Shown here: piece after piece, positions 1-12,438 of the stretch
Layout: every line of letters starts with the position of its first letter
How positions within the stretch are numbered: position 1 is the stretch's first letter
Origin: Ceratotherium simum simum
Taxonomy: Eukaryota > Chordata > Mammalia > Perissodactyla > Rhinocerotidae
Direction: 5' to 3'
DNA length: 64,000 bases
Assembly: GCF_000283155.1 (NCBI RefSeq)
Contig: NW_004454282.1
Location: 1,163,661 to 1,227,660, forward strand
The notes under the pieces: model-generated
The model's database searches: none
Seen by the model: the letters and a program-made list of their open reading frames with translations, nothing else
What the model was told of the DNA's origin: nothing
Made by a program: the position numbers and the translations under genes

Positions 1-181
1 GAAAGGGATAATTCAGTACATGTGTGTGGTGATGGGTTGTAATTAGTATTTTGGTGGTGAACATGATGTAGTCCATGCAGAAATAGAAGTACAATGGTGT
101 ACACCTGAAATTTTTGCAATGTTATAAACCAATGTTACTGCAATAAACAAAAAATTTTAAAAAAAAAAGAAAAAAAAGAAA
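1..181 (+). mobile_element. L1 LINE 3' end with A-rich tail
   Basis: The stretch GTGTACACCTGAAA followed by a CAATAAA signal and an A-rich tail from about 150 is typical of the 3' untranslated end of mammalian L1. It is cut by the window edge, so its length is unknown. Confidence 0.7.
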
Positions 182-586
182 ACCAGACAAGCAGTGTTTG
201 TGCCTTCTCAGTAGAGACATGGCAGATAATTTGGGTTCCTCCTAACTTTGTCATCTTTAGAAATAGAATCTGCTAGACTGTTTAGATGTATAGATGCTAT
301 GTGAATATTGAAGGTCTAGGATCATATACTATGTTTGACCCTATGTTTCTGTTGGGTTGTTTTGTCATCGTATTTCAATCACAGATATGTCAGAGTTAAT
401 CAGATCTCTACTAGTAAATATCCATCATGGTGTTTCTAAATCCCTTTTGCCAAATGATCTAATTAGAGCAACACCTGGCTTTCTATATAATTACAACATA
501 TGGCACCTAGAGGGTACATATAGTAGAATTATAGGTTGCCTGATGAGAAACCCAGGTGGTGGGTAAAAGACCCATTAAACAAACTT

Positions 587-592
<6 letters not shown>

Positions 593-620
<28 letters not shown>

Positions 621-629
621 CATGTGTGT
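593..629. repeat. (TG)n microsatellite
   Basis: About 12 perfect TG units followed by an interrupted TATGCATGTGTG tail. It produces a spurious histidine/threonine-rich minus-strand ORF. Confidence 0.95.
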
Positions 630-1559
630 TTTAATGTATACAATTCCTCCTACTCTCCCCAGAATAAGAAATATTTTGTAATTCAACTGTTCTTCCCACA
701 TGAAACACCATAATTATATCATAGAATGGGAGTTTTAAAATTTAAAACAAATAATTGATAACATTAGCATAAATTATTTAGCCCTCTACGCCTCTAAAAA
801 TTATCAGCTTTGTGTAGTATGTCAGCAACGCTGAAAGCAGCTTTGTGAAAGACGAACTATTCAATGGGACATATATGCCTCCCTCCACGCAAAAACACTT
901 ATCCAAATGGCTGCTAAATATATAACAAAAATAGAACTGAATCCTTTGACCAGTCAAGAAAGAAGCATTTCTTAATGCATATTTATAATCTATGGAAGTG
1001 GATTAACCAGTTTGGGTAGATGTTGAGTTCAGTTTTGGTATGTTGAATTTGAAAGGCTTATCATGCAGTGGTATCCTGGAGCCCACTTGGCTGGGCTTGA
1101 AAGAGTTGATTGTGCACATTTCCTCCCAGGTGCAGTGATGTCACATTGGTAGCTTGCCACATTTATCATGGAAATATGGTAAATCTAATCTAATTTCTAC
1201 CCAAGAAATTGATACAACCATGGAAATTGGCACACATCAGGACATTTTTTTCCACACAGAACCAGTTGTTAAACATTTACCAGCACATCATTACCTGTGG
1301 GCCATATGCAGCTCAGAGTTGGCAATGCCAATTTGGAGTTCATGAGAGAGATAAAGACTAGAAATATAGCTTTCCAACTCATCTTCTTTGAAGTGATGAG
1401 GGTGAATAAGTTTCATTGAGAGAACGTGGAAAAACAAAAGAGTTCCGGATAGATTCTTCTGAATTGTGTCAAGTGCATGAGAGAGAAAAATAAACCAGAA
1501 AATTCATCAGAAAGCTGAGAGGAGAACCAGGAAATTGCGGTGTTGTGAAATTCTAGGTA
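630..1559. other. Intronic sequence, nothing recognised
   Basis: AT-rich sequence with no repeat family, RNA gene or exon that I can recognise. The ORF at 1154-1345 has no family resemblance. Confidence 0.5.
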
Positions 1560-2165
1560 AGAGAGTATCATAAATAGGCAGTGGTTGACATTGCAGGTGT
1601 CACTGAGAGGTCATAAAGTATGAGGACCACAAACTATATATATTTGGTGATAATGAAGTCAAAAGTAACCTTGAAATAAATACTTTCAGTAAGAGCGAAA
1701 GCTCTACTGGCTGGATGATAAGCACTAACTACTTTTTGCAGATGTTAAGTAATGAAAAGAGGGAGATAAGACATACTGGAAGGGAGTGACATATTTGTGG
1801 CAAGGATGTTATTAGGATGGAGGACATTGGTGCATATTTATAACCTGAGAGAAATCACACTGTGGTAAAGAAGGAGTTAAAGATGTAAGGGAGGGGAGAT
1901 GATTCTCAAGGAGACAGGAGAGTATTGGACCCAAAATCAATTATTGTGGGAAAGAAGGATGAACCTGTCTTCTTCTCTGACTGTGGGGAGGAAGAGAGGG
2001 TGGGTAAGGGCACAGAGAAGTAAATGGGAAAGAGAGAGCTGAGGAATTTCATGTAATATAGACTTGACCTTGATCTCGATAAAATGAGAGTCAAGGTCAT
2101 CTTTTGAAAGTGTGGCCATGGGAGGTGATTGTGTGCTTGAGAGAAAGGGACATCAGTCAGGACTG
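1560..2165 (-). mobile_element. L2 LINE fragment, minus strand (ORF2 region)
   Basis: Reading the minus strand gives decayed L2 reverse-transcriptase-region sequence. On the + strand the giveaways are the GAGAGGTCAT, GCGAAAGCTC-x-CTGG and AACCTGAGAG...GATGTAAGGGAGGGGAGATGA tracts in the order expected for reversed L2. Highly diverged. Confidence 0.6.
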
Positions 2166-2429
2166 TCTTCTATGGTCATTGTCATAGAAATTAGATAAGA
2201 TTTGGATTGCGCTTTTTATATTTTCAGTTGCTTCCACACACTTTGACTTTGCCACATATTGATTTGCTCTGAAGGCTTTTATTCCAAAAGAGGTGGTTTG
2301 TTCCAAAGGATGCATAAAGTTGTTATGGAAAAAATGAGGCTGAATGCTCTTAACACCAACAAAAATGTTTTTCAGGTGAATTCAGTATGTTCTGACTCAG
2401 AAAAAAGCAATGCACTTTAAAATTACTAT

Positions 2430-2965
2430 TACCCTTTTTCCTTTTCTCAAAGACTCTCACCCCTTCAGTTATCCCTGCTGTTTCCTGCATCATCAAACTC
2501 TCCCTCCTCTTTCACTTTCTATTGGATCATTCTGGTCAGCACATCTCCATCCTCCTCATCCACTTTGCCTCCTTTGCTCTCCTCTATTTCCATTCTGTCC
2601 CTAGGCGATCCCATGCTTTAAACACCACCTATACTAACAGCTCCCAAATGTACATCTTTAGTCCAGGATTCTCTCCTGAGCAATTCGAGCTTCACATACC
2701 CCAAACAGAACTCATTTCTGTCACCAACCTCCACCCTAAAACCTATTCTTCCAATCACACCATCTCCCTCTGGTTACTCAAGCCAGAAACCTAGAAATCA
2801 TCCTGATTCCTCTATTTCAACATCCCACATATCCAACGCATTAGTAAATTTTATAATTTCTACTTCAAAAGAATATATAGAATTTATCTTCTTTCCATCT
2901 GCGTTGCCAATGCCCTGGCCCAATCACCATCATCTCGTCTCAGACTATTGCAGTAGCCCCCTGTC
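2430..2965 (+). mobile_element. L2 LINE fragment, first part
   Basis: It matches the L2 ORF2 to 3' region: CTCCCAAATGTACATCT, CTCTCCTGAGC, CAGAACTCAT, then the ACTATTGCAGTAGCC block near 2945. The same element resumes after the LTR insertion at about 3321. The ORF at 2522-2794 is a remnant or chance frame in this element, not a gene. Confidence 0.8.
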
Positions 2966-3320
2966 TTATCTGTCTGGGCTGCTGTAACAAAAATATCATA
3001 GACCAAATGGTGTAAACAACAAACATTCATTTCTCACCATACTGGAGGCTGGGGAGTCCAAGATCAAGGTGCTGGCAGATTCAGTGTCTGATGAGAGCCT
3101 GCTTCCTGGTTCATAGACAGCGATCTTCTTGCTGTAACCTCACGTGGCAGAAAGAGGGAGGGAGTTCTCTGGGGTTTCTTATTAAGGCACTAATCCTATT
3201 CATGAGGGCTCCACTTCATGACCTAATCATGTCCCAAAGCACCACCTCTTAATACCATCACATTGGGGGTTGGGATTTTAACATAGGGATTTTGAGGGGA
3301 CACAAGCATTCAGTTCACAA
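2966..3320 (-). mobile_element. MaLR-type solo LTR (MST/MLT1-like), minus strand, inserted in L2
   Basis: The + strand has GGGCTGCTGTAACAAAAAT, CTGGAGGCTGGGGAGTCCA, GATCAAGGTGCTGGCAGAT and CTTCCTGGTTCATAGAC, the reverse complement of the familiar mammalian MaLR LTR ending. It interrupts the L2 between its ATTGCAGTAGCC and CTAACTGGTTACCCTGC blocks. This is an old endogenous-retrovirus-like LTR with no coding capacity. Confidence 0.8.
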
Positions 3321-3800
3321 CACTTCCTAACTGGTTACCCTGCTTCTACACTCACCTCATTCCAACCTGTTCTCTGTACCACAGCCAGAATGGTCTTTTT
3401 AAAAGATAAATCTTATCACGAATCCTTAACACAGAAACTAAGCTCCTGACCAGGACCTTCAAGGTACTGCATGATCTGGTTCCTTATTATATTATTTTTG
3501 GTTTTTATTTCGTTTATCCTCCCGCTCACTAATCCTAACCTCCAAGATGTCTGAGGCCGTGTGTATCTTGTTTCCCATTAGATCACCAGAGCCTACTTTT
3601 CTCTTCAATTCCTCCTTTGCATTTTTCTGAATTTGTGATTACATGTTTATATCTTATTTTACTTGACTATTATCTATTTTCCCAAACTGGTCTGTAAGCT
3701 AAGTGAGAACAGGACCTGGTTTCATTCGCCACTATTTATCCACCACCAGCACAGGACTATAACTGAGGAGTTTAATCAGTTGTTGAATAAATGAAGAAAG
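3321..3800 (+). mobile_element. L2 LINE fragment, second part to 3' end
   Basis: It continues with CAGCCAGAATGGTCTTTTTAA, AAAACTAAGCTCCTGACC-like and TGCATGATCTGGTTCC, and ends in the L2 terminal motif TGTTGAATAAATGAA near 3795. Together with 2430-2965 this is one L2 copy split by an LTR. Confidence 0.8.
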
Positions 3801-6090
3801 AAGTCAGTGAACTCACAGTTTGCCTCATTTCACAATGGATTTGAGGCTGCTTACAAAAAAAATACAAGCAATAGAAAAGATAAAAGTACATAATTTAGGG
3901 AGTGGGAACAATGAGAAATTATCAGTAGAAAAACAAAAATATCAGAAATGAAATTAGTACATGAAAATACATTCTGTATAATTCACAACTTTGGATATAC
4001 CTGTCTTACTACCTAAGCAAAGAGAGAAACATAATTAGTTAAAAGATCCATGGTGTTTGTAAGATTAAAAACAATCGTTTTTCCTGATAGTAAAATCTTA
4101 GAAAAATCTTCCCCATGATACACAATTACTATGGTAGATACAACAAGAATTCATAGATGTGCCTTAAAATTTTCATACATTTGGCAAATTTTATATAGTG
4201 ATAAAGGGCAAGTTAATAAATACAGTTTTGTGAGGTGGGGCCAAGAATATAGTTTGTTTTGTTGTTGTTGTTGTTTGAATGGAGAGACTTGACCTAAGGG
4301 TAACGTTTTAAGTATCTACGGCAGTATTTTCCAGCACTAGTTCTTGGGGTGGTAGTGAGAGGTGATACCTTTTGTATAATACAGTATTTTGTGATCAAAT
4401 AAGTATAAGGTCTGTATTTCAGACCTTCTCAGAGCCTTTACTTTGTTATTGGCATCAAGAGTCTCACAGAATTATATTTCCCAAATTTAATTGGTAATGA
4501 AGCTTATCGTACAGAATACCTCAAGGGATTAGGGTTTTGGGAGGGAGAATACTTTGGAAAACTTTGATCTAAATGAATATATGAGTTCATTTACTTTAGG
4601 AATTCCATAATTAATTCTCATGGCCAGAATTGTATTAAGAGTTTGTTAGAAGAAATTTCAAGATTATAATTACTGTCAAGAATATGAGAAGCAATTATTC
4701 TGTGTTACCAATTTAGTATTACCAATTTAGACCAGGTCCTTACTATAAAACAGGCCAAAAGAATCACTAAGACAAATGGCAGAATGCCACCTTAAGAATG
4801 GCACAAGGATGCAAGTTCCCTGTGAGAATCAATCAACAGGGATCCTAGCATTTAGCCCATAACTGATTTCTGTCCACAAAGTCAAAGATGGGAAAATAGT
4901 CTCAAGTTTTTCCTGATATACTTTTCCACAAGAGCGTTAGGCATTATAACTGAATAGCTGAATCAAAAGCAGACCAGCTTTTTCTGTATGGAATAATAGC
5001 ATGAATGACTTAAGCCTACAATTAGCCAAGAAACAACAGGGCTTTACTCCTGGTTCCCTCAGGTGTCAAGAAGCTGAAAGTTCAAACATAGTTAAGAAGG
5101 AACACTCACAATTTCATAGGGGTTTCATCATCTTCCTTGTTAATTTGGCATCTGTCAGTTAATGTTGATTAGTGAATGCTTGGTTATATAGACATAGATG
5201 TTGTTCAGATTGTTACATTATGTATTTTTAGAATCCTAGATAATATTTGTAATGGTCATAAACAATTCCTTACCAATTGGCTTGGAAGTGTTTGCTTTGC
5301 CTGGAAGGAATGCCCATAGTATATACTTTGCCTACAGATGTATGCATTTGTATGTGATTATATAATAAGGGGATTGTGGTTCCATTGTAAAAAGAAAATC
5401 CATTGGTGAGTTATTCCTCAGGAGTTCTTAGAATTTCATTCCTAATCACCTTTACCTTTATCATTCAAACAAGCGTAGTCACAAGCCAAGAACATGGCCT
5501 AAAGAAAAATGAATTTTGTTGTGTTTTGCTTTGCTCTGCTTTGTTTTTGCCCCATACCCTCAAACACCAACAGAAACATCATAGCTGCTTTATTAAATTT
5601 TATATTAACAGCAACATTTTGGGGTTACTAGAGTAGAAATTGTACTTTTCCATTTTATTATTGGGAGCACTATAGCACACAGTGAAAAAAAAATTGAATC
5701 CAAGCAATAGAATTTTAGAGCTAAGAGTAGTATCCAATGTAGAACTCCTTAAACTAGCTCCTCCTTTATAATAGCGCATTCATTTTCCTTCTAATAATTA
5801 TTCAAAACTGAGACCTATGATGTTGGTGATGGAGCTTTTATTATTTCTGCTTCCCCATAAAACCATTTAATATTTAGTTCTGAATTTATAATGCATTTTA
5901 TTTTCTTTGAATACTGACCTCTATTAAACACCTACCAAAAACAAAGCAAAGCAAAATGTAAGCAAACTATGTATAACAGAATAGTTTCAAATTTCAAATG
6001 ATGACCTTCATCCTTATTTAACAGATATTTGAGGCAAGTGAATTGAAGTAAAAATATAATATGAAGACTATCTTGAAGCTTGCTGGAAGC
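3801..6090. other. Intronic sequence, repeat-poor
   Basis: AT-rich unique-looking sequence. The only clear structure is a short (TTG)n run at 4257-4276. The ORF at 5403-5636 has no recognisable domain and is judged chance. Confidence 0.5.
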
Positions 6091-6104
6091 TTTTTTAAGG
6101 CTAG

Positions 6105-6745
6105 TGTCTTAGCTTAGATAGTCGGGAAACAGACTCTGAGATGGAGAGTTGCATGCAGAAGATTTATGGGAGAGTGCTCTGTGGGGCACCTGTAGGGAAG
6201 CGAGGACGGCAGAACTGGGCAGAGGGAGCAGCTGCCCTGCAGTGCGGTTGCAGTAGAGGCTTCAGCCAATCCCATAGGGAGCTCTGGAACTCGGAATGCC
6301 TTCAGAGTTGTCCCATCTTGAAGCAAGGGGGAGTGGTCTTTGAAACCTGGATCCACCCAGTCACTAGCCTCAGACCACTGCCTGGAAGGGAGAGTGGTAA
6401 GCTTGGTATAGGCAGTTCCCCACTGCAGAGGGCAGTTCAGTGAGGGGCATGGCTGTGAGCCGTCAACAACCAAGACTCTTGGGCAGAGTTGGGGAGGGGT
6501 GTGCATTGGCACTGAGGAAGGGATCAACTCTTTGGGATAATTATAAGAACAGCCTGTGCGCACTTACCATGAGAGGAATGGCTGGAACTCTTCATCATCA
6601 AAAGAACATGATATGTTAGCCAATCAGTCTTACATAGGATGCCCAGAGGAATCTGCTCTGCATTTCATGTCATGGTCAAAGCATAAGTTGAAACTGATAG
6701 AAAGTCTTTCTTGGATGGGAAACAACATGTGATTTCTCTGCCTGA
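6105..6745. repeat. Old interspersed repeat, family not assigned
   Basis: The stretch from AAACAGACTCTGAGATGGAGAG onward, with the later CAACAACCAAGACTCTTGGGCAG and CAATCAGTCTTACATAGGATG blocks, looks like a dispersed mammalian repeat I have seen in other genomes, possibly an LTR. It is unusually GC-rich for this window, which explains the 149-codon minus-strand and 100-codon plus-strand ORFs inside it; neither resembles a protein family. Confidence 0.4.
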
Positions 6746-7011
6746 TTTCATTCTTCAACCTTTCCTCAGAAGGCAGACTCAGGGAGTCACCTACGCAGAA
6801 TCTCCTTTTTCATACCATCAGGGACTCTCTCTCCTCTGAGTTCTCTCTTTCCTTCTTCTTTCCCACAGACTCCTCTGTCTCTTAAAGCTCTCTGTGCACC
6901 TCCACCTGCCAACCTCTACCTTTCTTTTTTGACTTTTTTCTGAGATGTTAGTCATTTCATTCCTTTTTTTCCTCCTGGATGAAAGTGTAAAAGATTTCTG
7001 ATCCATACAAA

Positions 7012-7104
7012 AGGAGGAAAAATGAAAGAAGAAAGGAAGGAGGGAGGAAGATAGGAAAGAGGGAGGGAAGGAGGGAAGAAAGGAAGGGAGGACGGAGGGA
7101 AAGC
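7012..7104. repeat. Purine-rich (GGAA/GGGA)n low-complexity tract
   Basis: About 90 bp of almost pure A and G on the + strand made of GGAAGG, GGGAGG and GAAAGG units. Confidence 0.9.
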
Positions 7105-9790
7105 AAACCTTAAAACTATCAAACTTTTACACACCAGTGAGACCACCTCTTAGCCTAGTACCTATGATTTTTTATGCAAATAGTGAGTATCTTTTCTCTG
7201 CTTTCAGCTGCATGAAAAAAAGTCCCCTTTAGTTAGCCTAACTTGGTACATGCCACTTGCCCTGAGGGTGGATATGTGTCAAGCCTAAAAAAGCAAGTCA
7301 AAAAAAAAAAAAAGAATCTGTTATACAAACATGACTACATGTATTCATTCAAATTCATTTGAGAGTTTTCAAAAGTGAGGTAGAAGATTTGAATACTGGA
7401 AATGTTCTCTACAACTTATATATGCAAGTAATAATAAGTATATGATGTGTAGAGCCCAGAGATGCCCCTGTCTTCTTTGAAGGATATATGTCTTTTCATG
7501 TAACTAATGTCATCTCTGGCTATGAGAATTTTAGGGTTAGATGAAGCTTTAGAGATCAATAGGCCAGTGGTTTTCAACCTGTTTCTACCCCGGCATACCT
7601 GAGGACTGCAACATATTCCTATTGCTCGAAATAGGTCATCACACACTGGTTGTAGACGGAAGAGGGGATGGGAAAGCAGTGGAGGGAAGGAGCCCAGGAG
7701 CATATGATGTGTAAGAATCTCAGGCAGGGTATGATTTGAAAAGCCCCTTCATAACATTCTGTCATGCATGGCTTTCCAACCTATGGAAATCACTGGTTTC
7801 CCCAGCACTTTTGTTCTACATTTATAAGAAAAATGGGGTTAGATGAATCATAGCAGGTCTCACACTAACTGCTGGCACATACATGCTCGTGTAGCAGGAT
7901 GTCCATACGAAAGAAACCCTTTCCCACTCTTGCTTTGGCAATAAAGCTTTACAGCAAGAGTGGTATTTAGAATTCCAGAAACATACCATCAGAAGGTCCC
8001 AAAAGTCATCTAGCGGAGGGTTCACTGAATCCAGCTTGCAGAAAGGCTTTCTTTGGTCAGCACAGTATATTAGCCATCATCGTGTTTAATTTTTTTTAAC
8101 TAGGTTCTAATGATTAAAATTTAGAATATGTCATGTAATCCAGATTTCTGATTTCTTTTTAAAAAACTGAATGATCTACAACAGTCGGCCTGTATTTCTA
8201 TAGGCAATAATTGGCTGGAGCTGAAAAACAGTTATCCTTTTAGCAAGGGCATGAAATCTCCAGTTAGCCACACAATCTGTGTGCCCCATAATAAGATGTA
8301 GTGTTGGTTGCCAGTTTTCATTGCTCTTGAATTACTGTTTTTCTTACAGAAGTTAAAATAAAAGTAACATATTTCTGCTATCTTTTTCTCTATCAAAAAT
8401 GAAACTAAGAAAGCTTGGGCAAAAGGGCCACACATTTCAAAAAAATGTAGAAAAAGAGTTTGTTTTCATGTGCTCATAATTAATATCCTTGTTTTCAAAT
8501 AGAAGCAATGTGTGTCATGAAAACTTGTTCTCACCCACTTCGTTTGTTTATAGTACCCGCCTAGCCCCTGTAGGCAATGGCATCTGTAGATCTAGGTCTG
8601 GTTCTGTCCCTTTATGTTACCAGTGATAAATTGGAAGAACAAGAAGGTTTGGAATCCCTTAGCCCAGCTGTGGAAGTCTGGACGAGAACCTATTTCCTGA
8701 TATCTAGCTAGGTGTTCTTTTTATTTTCCCATGAAGGATTAAATAGCAGGATCTCTGTATTTTGTCTTCCCTGGGGATTCTGCTAATCCACTGGTGGTTT
8801 TTTTCCTCTTCTTTTTGTCGTTGTTTCCGCTGTCGTACTGACATGCATGAGGGGTTGTCAATTATCCCTCTTTGCAGATTATGTTTAAATCTGAGCATAA
8901 AAGCTACAGCCATATCCTCTTCCATTATAAATACCAGGAATCTAACAACACCCAAGTGAGGGGTTTTCTCAGCTGTTTTTCCTGAGCAGCTGATTGTCAG
9001 CCTAATTTAGTGCCTGACAGATAAAACAGAGAATTAAACTTGCCTTTTAAACGAGGAAATTATTCTATCCTAACATTATTGCTCATATTAAACTCCTGTG
9101 TCATTAAAGCTGTCTCTTTTAAATGAATGTGCACTGGGTGCATTGTTTACTCAATTTAATTGTAGGAAAAAAAAAAAAAACCTCGTGCAAGGGAAATGGT
9201 TGTTTGAACTGGTTTTTACCAGTCACAAGCCATGTGAATGAGTGTCCAATTAAATAGTGGTTCACTAGGACTCGTATAATAGTAACATCTGTTATCTTAA
9301 TTAAACAAGTTACTATATAAAGGAGCTTTCATGGCTCACTTTGTTAGAGTAGGTTCTGACCTAGAAACTCGAGGAAGGTTTGTTCTCTTTGTGGGATTTG
9401 GTTGTCGGTGGTGTTCCCAGTTGGTCCCATTATGTTGTAGACGTGACAAGCTCTGTGATCTGCAAACCTACACATATTTTCAAGCCCACAGAGCCTGGGG
9501 ATAGGAAGGAACTGAAGTTCATGATGCAAAGTGAAACAAGTAAAATAGAAAACCCCCTGGGTAGGAGGGCTTCATATTTGCTCTGGCCTACTTGGGTATT
9601 ATGGCTGGGAGGGAGGCGGGGTGGGGGGGGGGCGGAGATAATGGAGAAGGCAGGTAAGCAAATATTTTTGACTCTCCATTACCTGCCAGGCACCAAAGAA
9701 GACCCTTACCTACAGGCACAGGCCTGCAATCCTGTATCTGTATCTTTGAAATCGAAAAAGCTCTGAAAACAAAATATTGGTTTTCTTCTT
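7105..9790. other. Intronic sequence, repeat-poor
   Basis: No exon or clear transposon seen. A(13) runs occur near 7296 and 9166. The stretch about 7568-7800 starts with a CAGTGGTTTTCAACC hAT-like end but no family could be followed. The part 8960-9160 is compact, repeat-free, homeobox-like AT-rich sequence (see findings). Confidence 0.45.
9607..9632 (+). other. G-quadruplex-type guanine run
   Basis: Four or more G runs of 3 to 10 bases separated by loops of 1-4 bases, including ten consecutive G at 9623-9632. It meets the usual G4 pattern on the + strand. No promoter evidence is seen. Confidence 0.6.
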
Positions 9791-9835
9791 CTTCTTTTTT
9801 TTTTAGAAGAAGGAGGAAAGATTTTTTAGCTGGGA

Positions 9836-10098
9836 TTTTTTTTTTTTTATTGAGGAAGATTGGCCCTGAGCTAACATCTGTTGCCAATCTTCCTCCTTTT
9901 TGCCTTTTTTCTCCCCAAAGCCCCAGTAGATAGTTGTATGTCATAGCTGTACATCCTTCTAGTTGCTCTATGTGGGATGCCGCCTCATCGTGGCTTGATG
10001 AGCAGTGTGTAGGTCGGAGCCCAGGGTCCAAACGGGTGAACCCCAGGCCACTGAAGCGGAGCACACAAACTTAACCACTGCGCCACCGGGCCAGCCCC
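9836..10098 (-). mobile_element. ERE-type tRNA-derived SINE, minus strand
   Basis: It starts with a poly-T (the A tail of the minus strand), passes GGAAGATTGGCCCTGAGCTAAC, and ends GCCACCGGGCCAGCCCC, the reverse complement of the SINE head. TCTTCTTCTT occurs on both sides (about 9784 and 10101), so the insertion may really begin near 9796 with an impure tail. The minus-strand ORF 9588-10064 is SINE read-through. Confidence 0.9.
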
Positions 10099-10359
10099 AT
10101 CTTCTTCTTCTTACTAATTTATTTGTTCATTTTTGACAGTTTTGTAGCAAACTCATTTGGTGGCAAAACCAAACTGAGGCTATAGACTTAGTGTTTTTTT
10201 TACCCCATGTTCAATTGCACAAATAATAGTGTACTGGACGGTGAGGTACCACATCAGACTTTTTGGGGATGTTATGTAAAATAAACTATGTACCATAGTA
10301 TGTTTCTTAATATTAGAAATCCTGAATTCTAAAACACAAACTTTCCCTGAGGGTTTTTT

Positions 10360-10455
10360 ATAAGGGGTTATGTATTAGACCATTTTAAAGCAGATAAAAT
10401 AAACAGAGGCTCACTGATATTAAGTATCATGCTCAAGGACAGACAGCTAATAAAC
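10360..10455 (+). mobile_element. MIR SINE core fragment
   Basis: The GACCATTTTAAAGCAGATAAAATAAACAGAGGCTCA ... CTCAAGGACAGACAGCTAATAA order matches the MIR core (here read in pieces). It is short and diverged. Confidence 0.45.
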
Positions 10456-10760
10456 CCCTCCAGTGGTTTCTCGTTCACTTCCAACACAGTTTCTTCTTGC
10501 CACGTCCTGCAGTGTGCTACATAGCCAGGCCTCTGCTTATCTCTCTGACAATATCTGCCATTCGCCAGCTCTTTCACTTAGCTGTAATCACACTGGATTT
10601 GTAGTTAGCCAAAGACATCAAGCTCTTTTCTGCCTCAGGGCCTTTGTGCTTGCTTTTCCTGGGACTGAAACACTCTCCTCCCTGATCTTCAATGGCCAGC
10701 TCCCTCTTGTCCTGCATCTCAGCTGAAATGCAGCTTCTGCAGAGAGACCTCTAGCACATA
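10455..10760 (+). mobile_element. L2 LINE fragment
   Basis: CTGCCTCAGGGCCTTTGTGC, TGCTTTTCCTGG and CTGAAATGCAGCTTCTGCAGAGAGACCT are diverged forms of the L2 3' region. The overlapping ORFs on both strands are not genes. Confidence 0.7.
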
Positions 10761-10789
10761 CAAAATGACATTGCTCCTGTCATGCAAAC

Positions 10790-12324
10790 CAAAAATAGTG
10801 TGATGGTGAATTAGGTGAATTTCTCCCGGTTCATAGATGAGACGATATCAGAAAGGATTTGGATATTATGAAATTTGTTTTATCTGCACAGCATCGAGTT
10901 GCTCTTTTTCTGACAAAAGCACCTCAGTCATCCTTTCAGGGAGTGTCTTTTCCCATTAGGTGCAATTTTCCTAGGTTTGTCAGTCTAAATGCTCTGCCCT
11001 TCTCTGTCCAGTGGGTGGCAGTGTGGGCAGGCACCAGCTGAACCCATCAGATTCTCCCCTCTTCAGAAATCAGAGCTTCCCTATGGGCAGAAGGTGGTTC
11101 TCGAAAAGAGTCATTTTGAGGGCAGTTCCCTGGGGATACTGCCCCTTAGATTCTACTCTCTAGATCCCCAGAGCTACTGTTGGTGCTGGCCTTTCCACGT
11201 CCTGTTTGTTCAACTTCGTCTCCAGTTTGTGAGCTACCCCATATCCTTTCAATAAGTTGCATAAGTTAACCGTCTATTTCAGTTACTTACAATCCAGAAA
11301 CCCAACTGATAAAGGCAAACACATGGATCATCTGTAACAAGATATTTTTTATTTAAATCTGCCTTAGAAAAACAAGAAGCAACCCTTTAATGGCATTTGG
11401 GTATTTATCTCAGTTCTTAAAAATGATTATATCATATCCCATTGGAACTAGATAACTTGCTAAGTTGAATATCTAAAACCTTTTGAGGGTGGTTTGAAAC
11501 ATTTTGCTTCACTAAGGTATTTGCATTCAACTTAACTTGTTACCCACCTGACTACGTACCTCATCCAGGACTAATGGTGTTGAGTATGTGGAGTTCCAGG
11601 ATTCCCTGGAATTAAAACAAATGCATCCCCTCTAGAGAGCTCTTTTCTCCAGAAGGAGAGCATGCACTGGAGTGTGATGCTGACCACTGCCACAGCATGT
11701 GCTCAGCATTCTGGTTCTGACACTGGAGTTTGTGAAGTTCTTTGGCCGAAACCTTTTGGCTGCCTTTGTGCAGACTCAGGTTGTCTGGCATCTGTATCCT
11801 CCCAGAATGAGTCATTGTGCTTCTCTGCTTCCTTGATTCTCACTGAAGGAGATTTGGACAATGGATCTGACAAATGAGTTTGGGAAGGCCCTAACACATC
11901 AGTAGCTTGTTATATAAGCATCTTGTGCTCAGCAGTTAGGCCTGCCACTGTCTGTGATGAGCAGGTTCCTGTCCTAGTGACATCCAGATGGGGTCCTTTG
12001 CCCACCTTTGCATGAAATTTGAGCCAAGAGATGCTGAAACAGACCCTCTTTCAGCAAAATGAGTGCCCATTGCCCTGACAGCATTGTGATGGCACTGGGG
12101 CAGAATGTCAAAGGCAAAATGTGACCCCTCACCTAGGCTCTCATTTGAGTTCCCCTGGCGGTGCCTTGTGGGTGTGGAGGCAAAAAAGATGCCCCAGCAT
12201 TCTTGGACTTCAGCTCTACTTGGAGGCCTTCCTGAAAGCCAAGATGATCTAGTCTCTATTCTCATAGCCCACACACTTTTCTTTCATAGCATTTGAAGTT
12301 GCAGTAATTGGTTTTGAGTCGGTC
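10790..12324. other. Intronic sequence, no repeat or exon recognised
   Basis: Relatively GC-balanced unique-looking sequence with several overlapping 60-112 codon ORFs on both strands between 10859 and 12296. They lack splice context, domain motifs or a consistent frame and are treated as chance. Confidence 0.5.
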
Positions 12325-12438
12325 TCCTACACGAGACTATAAGCTCCATGAGGACAAGCTTGCCTGTCTTGGTCATTGAGGTATCTTAAGCACTTAACAC
12401 AGTATTCGGCACATAATAGATACTAAATAAATATATTT
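12325..12438 (+). mobile_element. L2 LINE 3' end
   Basis: ATAAGCTCCATGAGGACAAG followed by CACATAATAGATACTAAATAAATAT is the terminal L2 signature. Confidence 0.75.

Noticed and set aside
6114..6563. 149-codon minus-strand ORF, longest in the first 9 kb
   Set aside because: It lies in a GC-rich dispersed repeat, overlaps a 100-codon ORF on the other strand, and has no domain or splice context.
9588..10064. 158-codon minus-strand ORF, the longest in the window
   Set aside because: Its first half is a translated ERE SINE and its end a G-rich run; no protein family resemblance.
11612..12296. Cluster of ORFs on both strands that might mark a small gene
   Set aside because: Frames overlap on opposite strands with no shared motif, Kozak context or splice pairing.
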